A DNA stretch of 64,000 nucleotides from Candidatus Palauibacter rhopaloidicola (lineage in GTDB: Bacteria > Gemmatimonadota > Gemmatimonadetes > Palauibacterales > Palauibacteraceae). Both the position numbers and the translations under genes were made by a program. Of this stretch, positions 25,204 through 34,586 are shown one piece after another (within the stretch, counting starts at the first letter, position 1; every line of letters starts with the position of its first letter). Below the pieces are notes generated by a model, which was not told the DNA's origin, did not search any database, and saw nothing but the letters and a program-made list of their open reading frames with translations. The stretch is from assembly GCA_026914155.1 (NCBI GenBank), contig JAPPGH010000039.1:62001-126000 (forward strand). Reading direction: 5' to 3'.

Positions 25204-26618
25204 GAGCCGGCCGCGCTCGTGTCGGGGGCGGCGAGCGACAGGGTGCCGGTGCTGTCCCCGAACTGCTCGATGTCCTCCAGCCCGAGCGTGTGCATGAGCG
25301 AGAGGAGCGCGTTGGCCATCGGCGTGCCCGGCGCGGCCCGCACGTGGAGCCCGCCGTCCAGCTTTCCGTTCGCGCCGCCGGCCACGAACAGGGGGCAGCG
25401 CTTGTGGTTGTGCACGTTGGGGTCGCCCATCGGCGAGCCGTAGATGACCATGGTCTTCTCGAGCAGATCCGTCTCTCCGTCCATCGTGTTCCGCAGCCGC
25501 TCGAGCAGGTACGGGACCATCGACACGTGGAAGCGGTTGATCTGCGCGAAGTCGTCGATGTTCTCTTCGTCGGCGCCGTGGTGCGAGGCCGGGTGGAACG
25601 GCTTGTCGACGCCGCTCTCGGGGAACACGCGGGCCGACGAGTCGCGCCCCAGCTTGAATGAGAACACGCGCGTCATGTCGGACTCGAAGGCGAGCGCCTG
25701 GAGGTCGAACATCAACTGCACGTGCTCGACGAACGAGTCGGGCACGCCGGCCGGCGCCTCGGGAAGCGCCCGCTCCTCGCCGCTCCGGTTCTGCGTCTCC
25801 ACGCGCTCGATGCGGCGCTCGATCTCCCGCACGTTGTCGAGGTAGCGGTCGAGCCGACGGACGTCGACGGGTCCCAGCTCCCGGCGGAGTTCACCGATGC
25901 GGCCCGCGATGAAGTCGAGCACGCTCCGGTTCGCCCGGCGGCGGGCGGCGCGTTCCTCCGCGCTCCCTCCGGCGCCGAACAACTGGTCGAACGCGACCCT
26001 CGGATCGCGGATCATGGGGAGCGGTTCGGTCGGTGACTTCCAGCTGATCGTGTCCGTGTAGACGCAGGCGTAGCCGTACGCGCAGCCCCCCGACTGGTCC
26101 ACGTTCTCGATGCAGAGCTGCATGGAGGGGATCGGCGTGTCCTGCCCGAAGCGCTGGGCGTAGATCTGATCCATCGATGTCCCGGCGCGGATGTCCGAGC
26201 CTTCCGTCTGCCGCGGATGGGACTGGGTCAGGAAGGTCGCGCTGGAGCGGAAGTGGTCGCCGCCGATCTCCTTGGGGATCCGGGCCTCCGCCGCCTCGAT
26301 ATCGGTGTCGCTGATGATCGTGAGCCGGTCCCGGAACGGTTCGAGAGAAGCGAGCGCTCCGGTGCTGAGGTCGAAGTCACGGCCGGTCTGCAGCGGCGAC
26401 CAGTAGCCGCGCGACGCGCCGTACGCGGTCGAGCCCGCGGCGCCGTGCACCATCTCGATCGCGATCAGCCGCGTCGGATCCGCGGGACGGATCGATCCCC
26501 ACAGCCGCCCGGCGGGGACCATGGCGTCCAGCATCGGAAGGGCCACCGTGGCCCCGACTCCCCGGAGGAAGGTGCGGCGCGGAATGTGCTTTCCCGTGAT
26601 GATGTCCATCTGGATCAC
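25200..26618 (-). CDS. DUF1552 family protein, Tat-exported
   Basis: This 472-residue member of DUF1552 is a family found with DUF1592-type haem proteins in Planctomycetes, Acidobacteria and Gemmatimonadota. A twin-arginine motif PRRTFLRG lies near residues 13-20, followed by a hydrophobic stretch, so Tat export is likely. Recognisable family segments are VHGAAGSTAYG, MDQIYAQRFG and KTMVIYGSPMGDPNVHNH, and the fold resembles the sulfatase/DUF1501 superfamily. The biochemical role is not known. It starts at GTG 26618, overlapping the DUF1592 stop by four bases; an ATG nine bases downstream is an alternative. Confidence 0.9.
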   Translation of the reverse strand: MIQMDIITGKHIPRRTFLRGVGATVALPMLDAMVPAGRLWGSIRPADPTRLIAIEMVHGAAGSTAYGASRGYWSPLQTGRDFDLSTGALASLEPFRDRLTIISDTDIEAAEARIPKEIGGDHFRSSATFLTQSHPRQTEGSDIRAGTSMDQIYAQRFGQDTPIPSMQLCIENVDQSGGCAYGYACVYTDTISWKSPTEPLPMIRDPRVAFDQLFGAGGSAEERAARRRANRSVLDFIAGRIGELRRELGPVDVRRLDRYLDNVREIERRIERVETQNRSGEERALPEAPAGVPDSFVEHVQLMFDLQALAFESDMTRVFSFKLGRDSSARVFPESGVDKPFHPASHHGADEENIDDFAQINRFHVSMVPYLLERLRNTMDGETDLLEKTMVIYGSPMGDPNVHNHKRCPLFVAGGANGKLDGGLHVRAAPGTPMANALLSLMHTLGLEDIEQFGDSTGTLSLAAPDTSAAGS

Positions 26619-29116
26619 GTCCCCTGGTTGGTTCCGCCGTTGGTTGCCCGGTCGGTCCCGGTGCTTGAGCTGCCGGCCTCGTCCCCCTGTTCGACGATGG
26701 CGCCGCCACGGCTCATGAGGAAGGCCGGACTCTCTGCCACTCCGAGGATGAAGGCGGACATGCGGTAGTCCTCCGCCTCCGCCCGGCGCACGATACGGCG
26801 CACGGTCGGCATGTCGAAGTACTCGACGCGGCGCCCGAGCGCGTAGGCCATGAGGCTTTCGGTAAAGGACCGCGCCAGCGACTCGCGCCGCGTGAGCAGG
26901 GCGGTCCGCAGGTCGGCCGGCCCCGCGAGCGGCGTCCCGTCATACAGATCGCCGCTGGGATCGACGGTGCGCCCCTGGTCGTTGATCCGGTACGCGCCCG
27001 TCACGTCGAAGTTCTCGAGCGCGAGGCCGAGCGGATCGATGACGCGGTGGCACGAGCGGCAGGCGGGGCTCGCGCGGTGCATCTCCAGTCGCTCGCGCAC
27101 CGTCAGGAAGCGGCCCTCCTCGGCCTCGTCGATCGCCTCGAGGTCCGGCACGTCCGGGGGCGGCGGGGGCGGCGGCGTCCCGAACAGGACCTCCATGATC
27201 CACTTGCCCCGCAGCACGGGCGAGGTCCGGTTCGCGTGCGAGGTCGAGGTGAGGATGCTCCCGTGCGCCAGCACGCCGCGGCGGATGTCGTCGGGATAGT
27301 CGACCTTCCGGAAGTGGGTTCCGGCCACGCCGGAGATACCGTAGTGCCGCGCGAGCCGCTCGTTGACGAAGGTGTAGTCCGCCGTCAGCAACTCGAAGAA
27401 GCTGCGGTCCTCGCGCACCAGGTGCTCGAACAGCAGCTCCGTCTCGCGGCGCATGTCGCGGGCGAGCTGCTCGTAGAAGTCGGGGAAGCGGAGCGCGTCC
27501 GGGTGAACGTTGTCGAGATCCTGCAGCCGCATCCACTGCGCGGCGAAACGCGTCGCGAGCCCCTCGGCGTTCGGGTGCGCGAGCATGCGGCGGACCTGGG
27601 CCTCCACGCCGGCCGCGTCGTCGAGCCCGCCCGTCCGGGCCGCCTCGATGAGCGCCTCGTCCGGCGGCATCCCCCACAGGAAGAAGGCGAGCCGGGAAGC
27701 GATATCGAGCGGCGCGATGCGGTACGGTCCCTCGGTCCCGGCCCCGGCGGGCGGTTCCTCGAAGCGGAAGATGAAGTCCGGGCTCGCGAGGATGCCCTGC
27801 AGCGCCGTCCGCACGCCGACCTCGAAGCCGTCCTCGAAGCCGCCATCCTCTGCCCCGGCATCGTACAGGGCGAGGAGCGGGTCGATGTCCGACGCGTCCA
27901 CCGGCCGTCGGTAGGCCTGCGCCGCGAGCCGCTCCACGATCTCCCGCGCACAGGGGCGCCCGGCAGCCTCATCCCCGGCTTCGGGCCGGCACGTCAGCAC
28001 GCGCGCCCGGGTCGGCGTCTCCGACACGCCCGACACGCCGAAAGGCCCCCGGATCGTGAGGTCGCGGAGGTGGGCGACGACCGTGATCCCGTGCGAGTAG
28101 CCGATCTTCTTGTCCGCCAGGCTCCATTCGTGCGGCGACACCAGGTCTTCGATCGGCCCGTCGAAGCGCTTGATGAAGGCGGCGGACACGCGGTGCGGCC
28201 CCGCCGTCACGCGAATCGGCTCCGTCTCGACCTGAACGCCGTTCGGGTCCTGCCGGTGCATCCAGCGGTCGATGTCGATGAGCGCCCGCCGTTCCCCGTC
28301 CACGGAGAGTTCGACCTGCTCGTCGAAGGGCGTCGTCTGCCCGAAGAAGTTCCCGGTCGACTCGTGCTGGAAGGCGAGCCGGAAGACGTAGTCCCCGTCC
28401 GCGGTGAAGTTGTGCACGACGGAGATCCCGCCGCGCGTGCCGATCGGCGTGCCCGGCACGTGCTGCCGCTGCTCGGCGTACCGGGACACCTCATATTCCG
28501 TCTCGCTCGTCGTCACGGTCGGGTCGCCGAGCGCGAGCCGGCTGATCTCGCTCGCCGCGGTCAGGTATCCCTCGAGCAGCGTGGCGGAGAGGTTCTGAAC
28601 GTCCGCGATGTTGTCGAAGCCCGCGCTGATGGTCTCGTTCGGCAGGTAGGCGGAGGCGTCGATGTCGAGCCCGAGGAGCGCCCGGATCGAACGCTCGTAC
28701 TCCGCCCGGTTCAGGCGCTGGAAGGAGCGGAGGCCGGGGTCGGGGCGGTCGGCCGCCGCGGCATCGACCCGCACTTCGAGCGTTTCCGCGAGTTCGAGCA
28801 GATCTTCGGGCGGCGGGCGCCGGATCCCCGGCGGCGGCATCATCCCGGCCCGCAGCTTGCGGATCATCTTCTCCGCCGTCTCCGCCTCGAGGTGCGCCAT
28901 CTCCACCTCGAACCGCTCCAGCGAGAGGTTCCCCAGCACCCGCGTGTCGTTGTGGCAGTTCGTGCAGACCTGGTTCACGATCGTCTGCGGGATCGTGTCC
29001 GGGATGAACTCGCGGGCCTGGGCGGGGAGAGGGGCGGAGAGGGACGAGCCGCCGGGAAGCGTGGAAATCAGCCCCCAAAGCGCGATGCAGGACAGCGCAA
29101 TCGCGAGTCTCTTCAT
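26615..29116 (-). CDS. DUF1592/DUF1588 haem-containing secreted protein
   Basis: This 833-residue protein starts at ATG 29116 with a signal peptide (1 to about 33). A first cytochrome-type CxxCH (CTNCH, residues 51-55) begins the chain, followed by the DUF1587 segment (LNRAEYERSIRALLGL, about 135-195), a beta-rich carbohydrate-binding-like insert, DUF1595 (EIVERLAAQAYRRPVD), DUF1592 (IASRLAFFLWGMPPDEAL) and DUF1588 (HANRTSPVLRGKWI). A second CxxCH (CRSCH, about residue 685) and DUF1585 close the chain. The two c-type haem sites suggest an electron-transfer or oxidative enzyme in the periplasm or on the surface. It is the first gene of the three-gene coupled operon. Confidence 0.92.
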   Translation of the reverse strand: MKRLAIALSCIALWGLISTLPGGSSLSAPLPAQAREFIPDTIPQTIVNQVCTNCHNDTRVLGNLSLERFEVEMAHLEAETAEKMIRKLRAGMMPPPGIRRPPPEDLLELAETLEVRVDAAAADRPDPGLRSFQRLNRAEYERSIRALLGLDIDASAYLPNETISAGFDNIADVQNLSATLLEGYLTAASEISRLALGDPTVTTSETEYEVSRYAEQRQHVPGTPIGTRGGISVVHNFTADGDYVFRLAFQHESTGNFFGQTTPFDEQVELSVDGERRALIDIDRWMHRQDPNGVQVETEPIRVTAGPHRVSAAFIKRFDGPIEDLVSPHEWSLADKKIGYSHGITVVAHLRDLTIRGPFGVSGVSETPTRARVLTCRPEAGDEAAGRPCAREIVERLAAQAYRRPVDASDIDPLLALYDAGAEDGGFEDGFEVGVRTALQGILASPDFIFRFEEPPAGAGTEGPYRIAPLDIASRLAFFLWGMPPDEALIEAARTGGLDDAAGVEAQVRRMLAHPNAEGLATRFAAQWMRLQDLDNVHPDALRFPDFYEQLARDMRRETELLFEHLVREDRSFFELLTADYTFVNERLARHYGISGVAGTHFRKVDYPDDIRRGVLAHGSILTSTSHANRTSPVLRGKWIMEVLFGTPPPPPPPDVPDLEAIDEAEEGRFLTVRERLEMHRASPACRSCHRVIDPLGLALENFDVTGAYRINDQGRTVDPSGDLYDGTPLAGPADLRTALLTRRESLARSFTESLMAYALGRRVEYFDMPTVRRIVRRAEAEDYRMSAFILGVAESPAFLMSRGGAIVEQGDEAGSSSTGTDRATNGGTNQGT

Positions 29117-29212
29117 GGAATCGCTCGTCCTCCGCGACCGGCGGTGCGATCTGGCTCCTCGAACCTTCTCCTGCCTAACCCTTCAATATAGGGACGCCGA
29201 CTCGATTTCGCC

Positions 29213-30319
29213 CTACGCGGGTCCTCCGCGCCCCCCGGTTTCGCCCTGGTACAGCCTGTACATCCCGATCGTGAGCAGCGGAAGCACGAAGATGAAGAGG
29301 AATGCCCAGCTCAGGGCGCCGTAGCCGGTGGCGATAAGGTCGATGATCCCGAACCTCGAGAGGAGCGAGGCGAGGATCAGGAGCAGCACCGCCACGGCGG
29401 GTCGCAGCGCCGGGGGCATGCGGGTCCGGCGCGCCGCGAACACGCCTGCCACCCGCTCGTTGAACGCGTGGATCACGCCGGTCCCGGATTCGATGAGGGT
29501 GCCGAAGAGGACGACCTGGAAGGCGATCTGGAACCCCCGCGACCCGAGCAGTTCGAGGAGATGGTTGGCGGGCACCGGGCGGTCCAGGATGCCCGGGTAC
29601 TGCCCCGCCATCGCCACGAGGAAGAGGACGCCCGGGATGATGGCGATGGGTCCCGTGAGGGCGCCGGCCCACAGCGCTTCCCGCCGCCGCCGGATGTGGC
29701 GCGTCGCGAAGAGCATCGCCGGCACGAGCGACACCTGGAGCACTCCGTAGCGGAACCCGGAGAGCGCCCAGCCCTCCCGGACCTCGCCCGACGCGAAGGC
29801 CGCTCCGATCGCATCCCCGAAGGCGCCGATGGACCAGGCGAAGAACACCAGGTAGACGCCGTAGAGGATGAACGACCAGCCCGACAGGAAGCGCTCGATC
29901 GCGTCGGTCCCCTTGAAGACGAGGAAACCGACGGTGACGAGGAGCCCGGCCACGCCGGCCGCGTACGGCAGCCCGAACGTCTCGAGCAGGAACGTCCCCG
30001 CCGCGGAGCCGATCACGGCCAGGATGAGGAGGACGGCCGCAAGATACCCGATCTCGTACACGAACCAGCCGCGCCCGAGCAGGCGCTGGAAGAACGTTCG
30101 GTAGTCGTACGTCCCGAAGACGCGCACGAACTCGAATGACGCCATGGCGGTGACGCTGACGAGGATCGTGGACGGGAGGAGCATCCCCAGAAGTCCGCCC
30201 AGCGGACCGAAACGGAGAAAGAACTCCACGAGTTCGCGCCCCGTCCCGTACCCGCCCGCGATGATGATGGACTGGAAGACGAACCCCGGCAGCAGATACC
30301 GCCGAAACCACGAAGTCAT
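29213..30319 (-). CDS. YkvI-like multipass membrane protein
   Basis: This 368-residue protein has about ten transmembrane segments. It starts at ATG 30319 directly next to the stop of the DUF4143 ATPase gene. The first helix reads PGFVFQSIIIAGGYGTGREL, typical of YkvI-type proteins in the APC transporter superfamily. Others include GTFLLETFG and GTLIESGTGVIHAFNERV. A transport role is expected but no substrate is known for this group. It is on the same strand as the DUF1592 operon, 96 bp upstream of it, so co-expression is possible. Confidence 0.75.
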   Translation of the reverse strand: MTSWFRRYLLPGFVFQSIIIAGGYGTGRELVEFFLRFGPLGGLLGMLLPSTILVSVTAMASFEFVRVFGTYDYRTFFQRLLGRGWFVYEIGYLAAVLLILAVIGSAAGTFLLETFGLPYAAGVAGLLVTVGFLVFKGTDAIERFLSGWSFILYGVYLVFFAWSIGAFGDAIGAAFASGEVREGWALSGFRYGVLQVSLVPAMLFATRHIRRRREALWAGALTGPIAIIPGVLFLVAMAGQYPGILDRPVPANHLLELLGSRGFQIAFQVVLFGTLIESGTGVIHAFNERVAGVFAARRTRMPPALRPAVAVLLLILASLLSRFGIIDLIATGYGALSWAFLFIFVLPLLTIGMYRLYQGETGGRGGPA

Positions 30320-32116
30320 CTAACGCTGATCCCGAGGGTGCCCGAGCGGCTCACGGCGATACTCGACCAGCGCCGACCGGCCGATGAACTTGAGCAACCG
30401 GACCCAGCGCTCCCTCCCATCGACATCCTCCAAGTGAAGTTCAACCTCCGGCCGAATGTACAGGGGCCGATGCGCTTCCCCAGTGACCTCTCCGTTGACG
30501 GCGATGTTATCGGCCCGGATGTGTGCCGCTCCGAGCGACGAGCCGAACGCCGCGACGAAGGGTGACGAGAAGCTGCCGCCGGCGATGGTCACGCGCCCCG
30601 CCAGACCCGGAATGTTCCCTGAACCCTGCGGAAAGATGGCGCTGCCGCCTCCCGAGAGCCGGGCGAGGTCAGCCGCAATCGCCCGCTCCGCCGGGAACCA
30701 ATCGCACTCCAGCCATGCCTCGAAGCCCGGAGCGGCCACAAAAAGCGTCAATGGCAGCACCAGCGGCAGACTCGGCGCCGGACTCGGTGGCGGATGACGA
30801 GCGTCCAGTGCCAGGATCGCCTCGCCTCGGGCGTCGGTCCTCGCGGACTTCCACCTCATATTCGGATGATTCGGAGACACCGCAAGGACATCCGCAGCAG
30901 CGAGCGGTCGTCCTCTCGAGACTACTTGAACGACGCCGGCCGCGTCGCGCAGGGACGCGGCCCGGACCATCCGCCATGGCAGGAGTTCGCCATCGGCCCA
31001 CCGCTCGCGCTCATCGCCCCCGTACACGACGACCGGATCACTGGCGGGCGGCTCCCGGAGGTGGTCTCCTACGCGCCGCACGGTGCGCAACATGTCCGAG
31101 GCGGGGGCAGCCACGGCTCTCGCCTCGAGCAGGGTTCTTCCCCTCGCGTTCTCGATCACCAGATCCGCCTCTACGCCGTTCGCGTCGCGGTAGTAGGTCA
31201 AGTCGCGCTGTCCGAGACCCAGGTTGGCCCGGTTCTTCCACGCTTCCGAGACTACCCAGGTCTCGAAGATGGGGTTACGCAGCGGATGAGAGCGCAGGTG
31301 GCGCAGGTCGTGGATGCCCAGGAGCCAGCAGGCCAGACCGGTGTCGCAGAAGTAGAGCTTCGGCGCTTTCGCGAGACGCTTGCGGACGTCGTCGTGGAAC
31401 GCGGGCAGACGAAAGACGATGAAGCTCGTCTCAAGGACATCGATCCATCGCTTGGCTGTCGGTTGGGTGATGCCGCAGTCGCTGGCAAGCGACGAGTAGT
31501 TGAGGAGTTGCCCGGTGCGGCTCGCGCACGAGCCGACGAATCGCTGAAAGGCCGGAACGTCGCGGACGTTCAGGATCGTGCGAAGATCGCGCTCCAGGTA
31601 TGTACCGATGTACGCGCGGAGCCATGCGGTTGGATCGAGTGCATGATCGTGAACTTGCGGATAGCCCCCGGTGAAGAGCGCTTCATCGAGATTGTCTGGG
31701 GGGTGGGCGAAGCGTCGGATTTCTCCCCATGTCAGCGGCAGCAGTTCGTGTAGTTCGGTGCGCCCGGCCAGCGATTGACCCATGGACTCCAGGAGCAGCC
31801 GGTCCTGGCAACCGGCGAGGATCCAGCGGCCCGGCACCGGGTCGTCATCAACGATGCCCCGCAGGTAGGGCAGCAGGTTCGGCGCACGTTGGATCTCGTC
31901 GATGATCGTGCGCTCCGGGAGTTCTCTGAGGAAGTGGTGTGGGTCGTCCAGTGCGAACGCCCTCGCGTCCGGCCCTTCCAGCGTCAGGTAGGTGTGCTCA
32001 GGGAACAGCGCCCGGCACAGCGTCGTCTTCCCACTCTGCCTCGGCCCCGTGAGCGTTACGACGGGCATGTTTTCCGCAGCCCGTCTGAGCGATGGTGCGA
32101 TATCTCGGACAATCAT
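30320..32116 (-). CDS. DUF4143 AAA ATPase fused to a C-terminal carboxypeptidase-regulatory-like domain
   Basis: This protein has 598 residues from ATG 32116. Residues 1 to about 385 form a complete AAA_14/DUF4143 ATPase: Walker A GPRQSGKTT (about 24-32), Walker B RTIIDEIQRAP, a winged-helix region (TQPTAKRWIDVLE) and the DUF4143 nuclease-like end (YYRDANGVEADLVIE). Such proteins usually end near residue 400. Here about 200 more residues follow: a beta-sandwich-like start (VVQVVSRGRPLAAADV), a Pro/Ser-rich joint, VFVAAPGFEAWLECDWFPAE, and GSGNIPGLAGRV. That tail resembles stand-alone uncharacterised proteins with carboxypeptidase-regulatory folds. Its role is unknown. The promoter side is strikingly AT-rich, suggesting acquisition. 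Confidence 0.85.
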   Translation of the reverse strand: MIVRDIAPSLRRAAENMPVVTLTGPRQSGKTTLCRALFPEHTYLTLEGPDARAFALDDPHHFLRELPERTIIDEIQRAPNLLPYLRGIVDDDPVPGRWILAGCQDRLLLESMGQSLAGRTELHELLPLTWGEIRRFAHPPDNLDEALFTGGYPQVHDHALDPTAWLRAYIGTYLERDLRTILNVRDVPAFQRFVGSCASRTGQLLNYSSLASDCGITQPTAKRWIDVLETSFIVFRLPAFHDDVRKRLAKAPKLYFCDTGLACWLLGIHDLRHLRSHPLRNPIFETWVVSEAWKNRANLGLGQRDLTYYRDANGVEADLVIENARGRTLLEARAVAAPASDMLRTVRRVGDHLREPPASDPVVVYGGDERERWADGELLPWRMVRAASLRDAAGVVQVVSRGRPLAAADVLAVSPNHPNMRWKSARTDARGEAILALDARHPPPSPAPSLPLVLPLTLFVAAPGFEAWLECDWFPAERAIAADLARLSGGGSAIFPQGSGNIPGLAGRVTIAGGSFSSPFVAAFGSSLGAAHIRADNIAVNGEVTGEAHRPLYIRPEVELHLEDVDGRERWVRLLKFIGRSALVEYRREPLGHPRDQR

Positions 32117-32138
32117 GGGATGAATCAGCGCCCCTGCG

Positions 32139-32180
32139 TTGGCTTAAGCCAATTGAAAATTCAATTTTGAATTGTCTTAA
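32139..32180. promoter_or_regulatory. AT-rich palindromic region upstream of the DUF4143 ATPase
   Basis: In otherwise very GC-rich DNA, this stretch holds a perfect 14-bp palindrome TTGGCTTAAGCCAA (32139-32152). An AAAATT-C-AATTTT inverted repeat (32156-32168) follows. It begins 23 bp upstream of the ATPase start, on the side where its promoter and any operator should lie. The composition contrast suggests a site that came with the gene. No confident -10/-35 pair can be named. Confidence 0.45.
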
Positions 32181-32276
32181 CGCTGTAGAGGGAGATCAGT
32201 TGTCACAACATCGGCGGGCAGGAGCCTCAGATTGCATCCCCTCGGGTGGGCGGGGCGGGTGCCCCGTCCGGTTGCC

Positions 32277-32306
32277 GGGGGAGCGGCTACCGGGGGAGCG
32301 GCTACC
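32277..32306. repeat. 15-bp perfect tandem duplication at the phospholipase D stop codon
   Basis: GGGGGAGCGGCTACC occurs twice head-to-tail (32277-32291, 32292-32306). The stop codon of the phospholipase D gene (32304-32302, minus) lies in the second copy. The duplication therefore sits in the 3' untranslated part and leaves the protein intact. Confidence 0.9.
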
Positions 32307-33513
32307 GCCGGCCTGGCTTCGCGGGGCCGTCGTGCCAGGACGCGAGGGGGATCGGGCTCGGGCGGCGCTCGCGTACCGAGGGGGAGAGCAGCTCCAGCAC
32401 GCGCATCGAGATACCGCCCAGGCGCTCGCGCCAGCGCTGGCGGCGCTCCTTCGCCGGCTCCCCGCGCGCGAGATCGGGCTCGAGTATGCGCTCTCCGATC
32501 TCGCGGACGAGACCGGGCGCGCTCGTGATGAGGACGACTTCGGGCTGCATGCGAAAGCTCACGTAATCGAAGTTCGCCGAACCGAGCACGACCGTGTCGT
32601 CGATCCGCATCACCTTCGCGTGCGTCATGGGGCCGGGCAGCATGAGGATCTCGAAGCCTTCGCGTCGCGACGCGTCGAGCGTGCCCCATTTCATGACGGC
32701 CCGGTTGTGATCCTCCGGCATCATCACCGTGACGTGCACGCCGCGGCGGTGCGCCCGGCCGAGGGCGCTCCAGAACGGCTCGCTGATGTACGGACACTGG
32801 ACGACGATCCGGTCGGTCGCCCGGTCGAGCGCGCGCGAGACCGTTTCGCGCAGCCCGGGGTTGCCCCGGCCTTCGCCGACCACGATCTCGTCGCCGTCGA
32901 TCTCCGCTGCGGCCGCCCGGTCGTGCCCCCGCCACGTGTGCTCGAAGTCCTGGCGCAGGAAGGCCGCGATCCCCGGGCTCTCGATCCGGACCATGAAATC
33001 GTGCCAGGCGAAGTTGTGCTCGCTGAAGTTGATCCCGCCCAGGTAGGCGATCCGGTCGTCGATCGCGACCAGCTTCTTGTGATTGCGGGCGATGAGCCGA
33101 TGAAACCGCCATCCCACGGGCCACGTGAACCGGACGGGCACCCCACCGCGTTCCAGCCGGTCGCACATCTCGCCGGTGGCCGCGACCTCGCGCTGCAGTA
33201 CCGGGTCGCGCCGCGCGCGCGGCAGACCGATGAACCGGTCGTTGATCAGGTACTTCGTCACGGCGTCGGCGACGATGCGCTTCTGCGGCGCCTCACAGGC
33301 CAGCAGGGCTTCCGTCAGGCCGAGCCCGGCCGCGTCGCCCTCGAAGGAGAGCGTCTGTATGTAGACGTAGTCGCGCGCCCCGCGGATGTCGCGTTCGAGG
33401 TGTTTCCAGAACTCGGCCCCCCCGAGGCAGAGTCGCATCGAACCGGGCGCGGGCCGCCGCCCCGCCGAAGGCCCCGCACCCGTCGCGGGCGTCCACGCGC
33501 CGGTCCCCCTCAT
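32302..33513 (-). CDS. Phospholipase D / cardiolipin synthase-like protein
   Basis: From ATG 33513, which overlaps the upstream stop as ATGA, the protein has 403 residues. It carries two HKD motifs: NHKKLVAIDDRIAYLGGINF (first half) and THAKVMRIDDTVVLGSANFD (second half). The arrangement is that of bacterial cardiolipin synthases and related PLDs that transfer phosphatidyl groups or hydrolyse phosphodiesters. No signal or membrane helix is evident; the N-terminal 25 residues are Pro/Gly-rich. The longer open frame upstream belongs to another frame of the flippase gene and is ignored. Coupling to a lipid flippase-like gene supports a role in membrane lipid synthesis or remodelling. Confidence 0.88.
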   Translation of the reverse strand: MRGTGAWTPATGAGPSAGRRPAPGSMRLCLGGAEFWKHLERDIRGARDYVYIQTLSFEGDAAGLGLTEALLACEAPQKRIVADAVTKYLINDRFIGLPRARRDPVLQREVAATGEMCDRLERGGVPVRFTWPVGWRFHRLIARNHKKLVAIDDRIAYLGGINFSEHNFAWHDFMVRIESPGIAAFLRQDFEHTWRGHDRAAAAEIDGDEIVVGEGRGNPGLRETVSRALDRATDRIVVQCPYISEPFWSALGRAHRRGVHVTVMMPEDHNRAVMKWGTLDASRREGFEILMLPGPMTHAKVMRIDDTVVLGSANFDYVSFRMQPEVVLITSAPGLVREIGERILEPDLARGEPAKERRQRWRERLGGISMRVLELLSPSVRERRPSPIPLASWHDGPAKPGRR

Positions 33514-34586
33514 GCCGCTGCCCCCTTCTCCTCGGCCCGGACGTCGGCGACGTGTCGCCGCGCCTCGGCGAAGAGCACGAACGCCCCCAGCCCCGTCCCG
33601 AAAAACGTCGTGAGCAGCCGCCAGCCCACGACCCACAGCACCGTCACCTCGGCGAGCAGCACCCGGTTCATCATCAGCCCCGTCGAGGCCTCGGCGACGC
33701 CCGAAGCTCCGGGTGTCGGCGAGAAGTAGAGGACGATGTGCTGCAGGAGCTGGAGTCCGATGAAGGAGAAGTCGACCGATCCCTGCAGCGCCGCCGCGAG
33801 GACGTAGCCCATGAAGTACTTGTTGAGGTAGAGGACAGCGGTCGCGAGGCACACCCATACGAGCGTCACCTTGCCGCGCGACGCGACGGCCCGGACTCCG
33901 GAGGTCAGCCGTTCGATCTCACGGCTCAGCAGCCGTCGCCCCGCCGCCGCCCAGCGCCGGACCCGCGTCCCCCGCCTTGAAACCGCGTTGAGCGAGCGTC
34001 GGAGCAGCCGAACGGTTCGCCGCTGGGCCGCGACGGCCGAAATCAGCAGCCCGGCCAGCATCGCAATGACCGCCACCGCGACGACGAGCGCGATCAGCAC
34101 GCCGCGCGACACGGCCTCGCCGGGCAGGAAGGCCAGCGCGGCGAGGCCGCCGAGCGAGAAAAAGAGCAGCGTGGCGACGAACGTCAGCAGTGAGCAGAGA
34201 ATCGCCTCGGACAGGCGCGCTCCGCGCCGGCACAGCACGTAGAGTTGCGCCGCGCCGCCGCCCGTCTGCGCCGGCGTGATCGCGCCCAGCAGCATGTTCG
34301 CCCAGTTCGCCCGCATGCAGTGCCAGAGCGAGACGTGCGAGAAGATGCGGCCGTCGAGGAGCAGGCGGTATCGGACGCCGCCCAGCGTAAAATCCAGCGC
34401 GAGCAGGGCCAGCAGGGCGACGGCGAATTCCGGGGTGATGCGGGCGAGGATGCTGTCGAGTTCCGAGGGAGGGCGCCACCGGACGAGCGCCACGAGTCCC
34501 AGCGCGGTGAGCCCGCCGAACGCGAGCGCGCCGACGATGAGCTTGCTTCGCGCGGGAATGGGGGAACTCGGTTGGGGACTCGCCAC
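33510..34586 (-). CDS. Flippase-like membrane protein (LPG synthase TM region / UPF0104)
   Basis: This 358-residue protein starts at GTG 34586. It has about eight transmembrane helices and matches the lysylphosphatidylglycerol synthase transmembrane (flippase) family. Visible elements are LGGVRYRLLL, the motif ANWANMLLGAITPAQTGGG and the late PTPGASGVAE. In this family such residues line a lipid path. The cytoplasmic aminoacyl-transferase domain of MprF is missing, as in many stand-alone members. The downstream phospholipase D gene overlaps its stop by four bases, so the pair probably makes and translocates a lipid. Confidence 0.88.
   Translation of the reverse strand: MASPQPSSPIPARSKLIVGALAFGGLTALGLVALVRWRPPSELDSILARITPEFAVALLALLALDFTLGGVRYRLLLDGRIFSHVSLWHCMRANWANMLLGAITPAQTGGGAAQLYVLCRRGARLSEAILCSLLTFVATLLFFSLGGLAALAFLPGEAVSRGVLIALVVAVAVIAMLAGLLISAVAAQRRTVRLLRRSLNAVSRRGTRVRRWAAAGRRLLSREIERLTSGVRAVASRGKVTLVWVCLATAVLYLNKYFMGYVLAAALQGSVDFSFIGLQLLQHIVLYFSPTPGASGVAEASTGLMMNRVLLAEVTVLWVVGWRLLTTFFGTGLGAFVLFAEARRHVADVRAEEKGAAA

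Noticed and set aside
27047..29191. Long plus-strand open frame opposite the DUF1592 gene
   Set aside because: Antisense shadow of a gene with clear haem motifs and DUF domains; no domain in the shadow.
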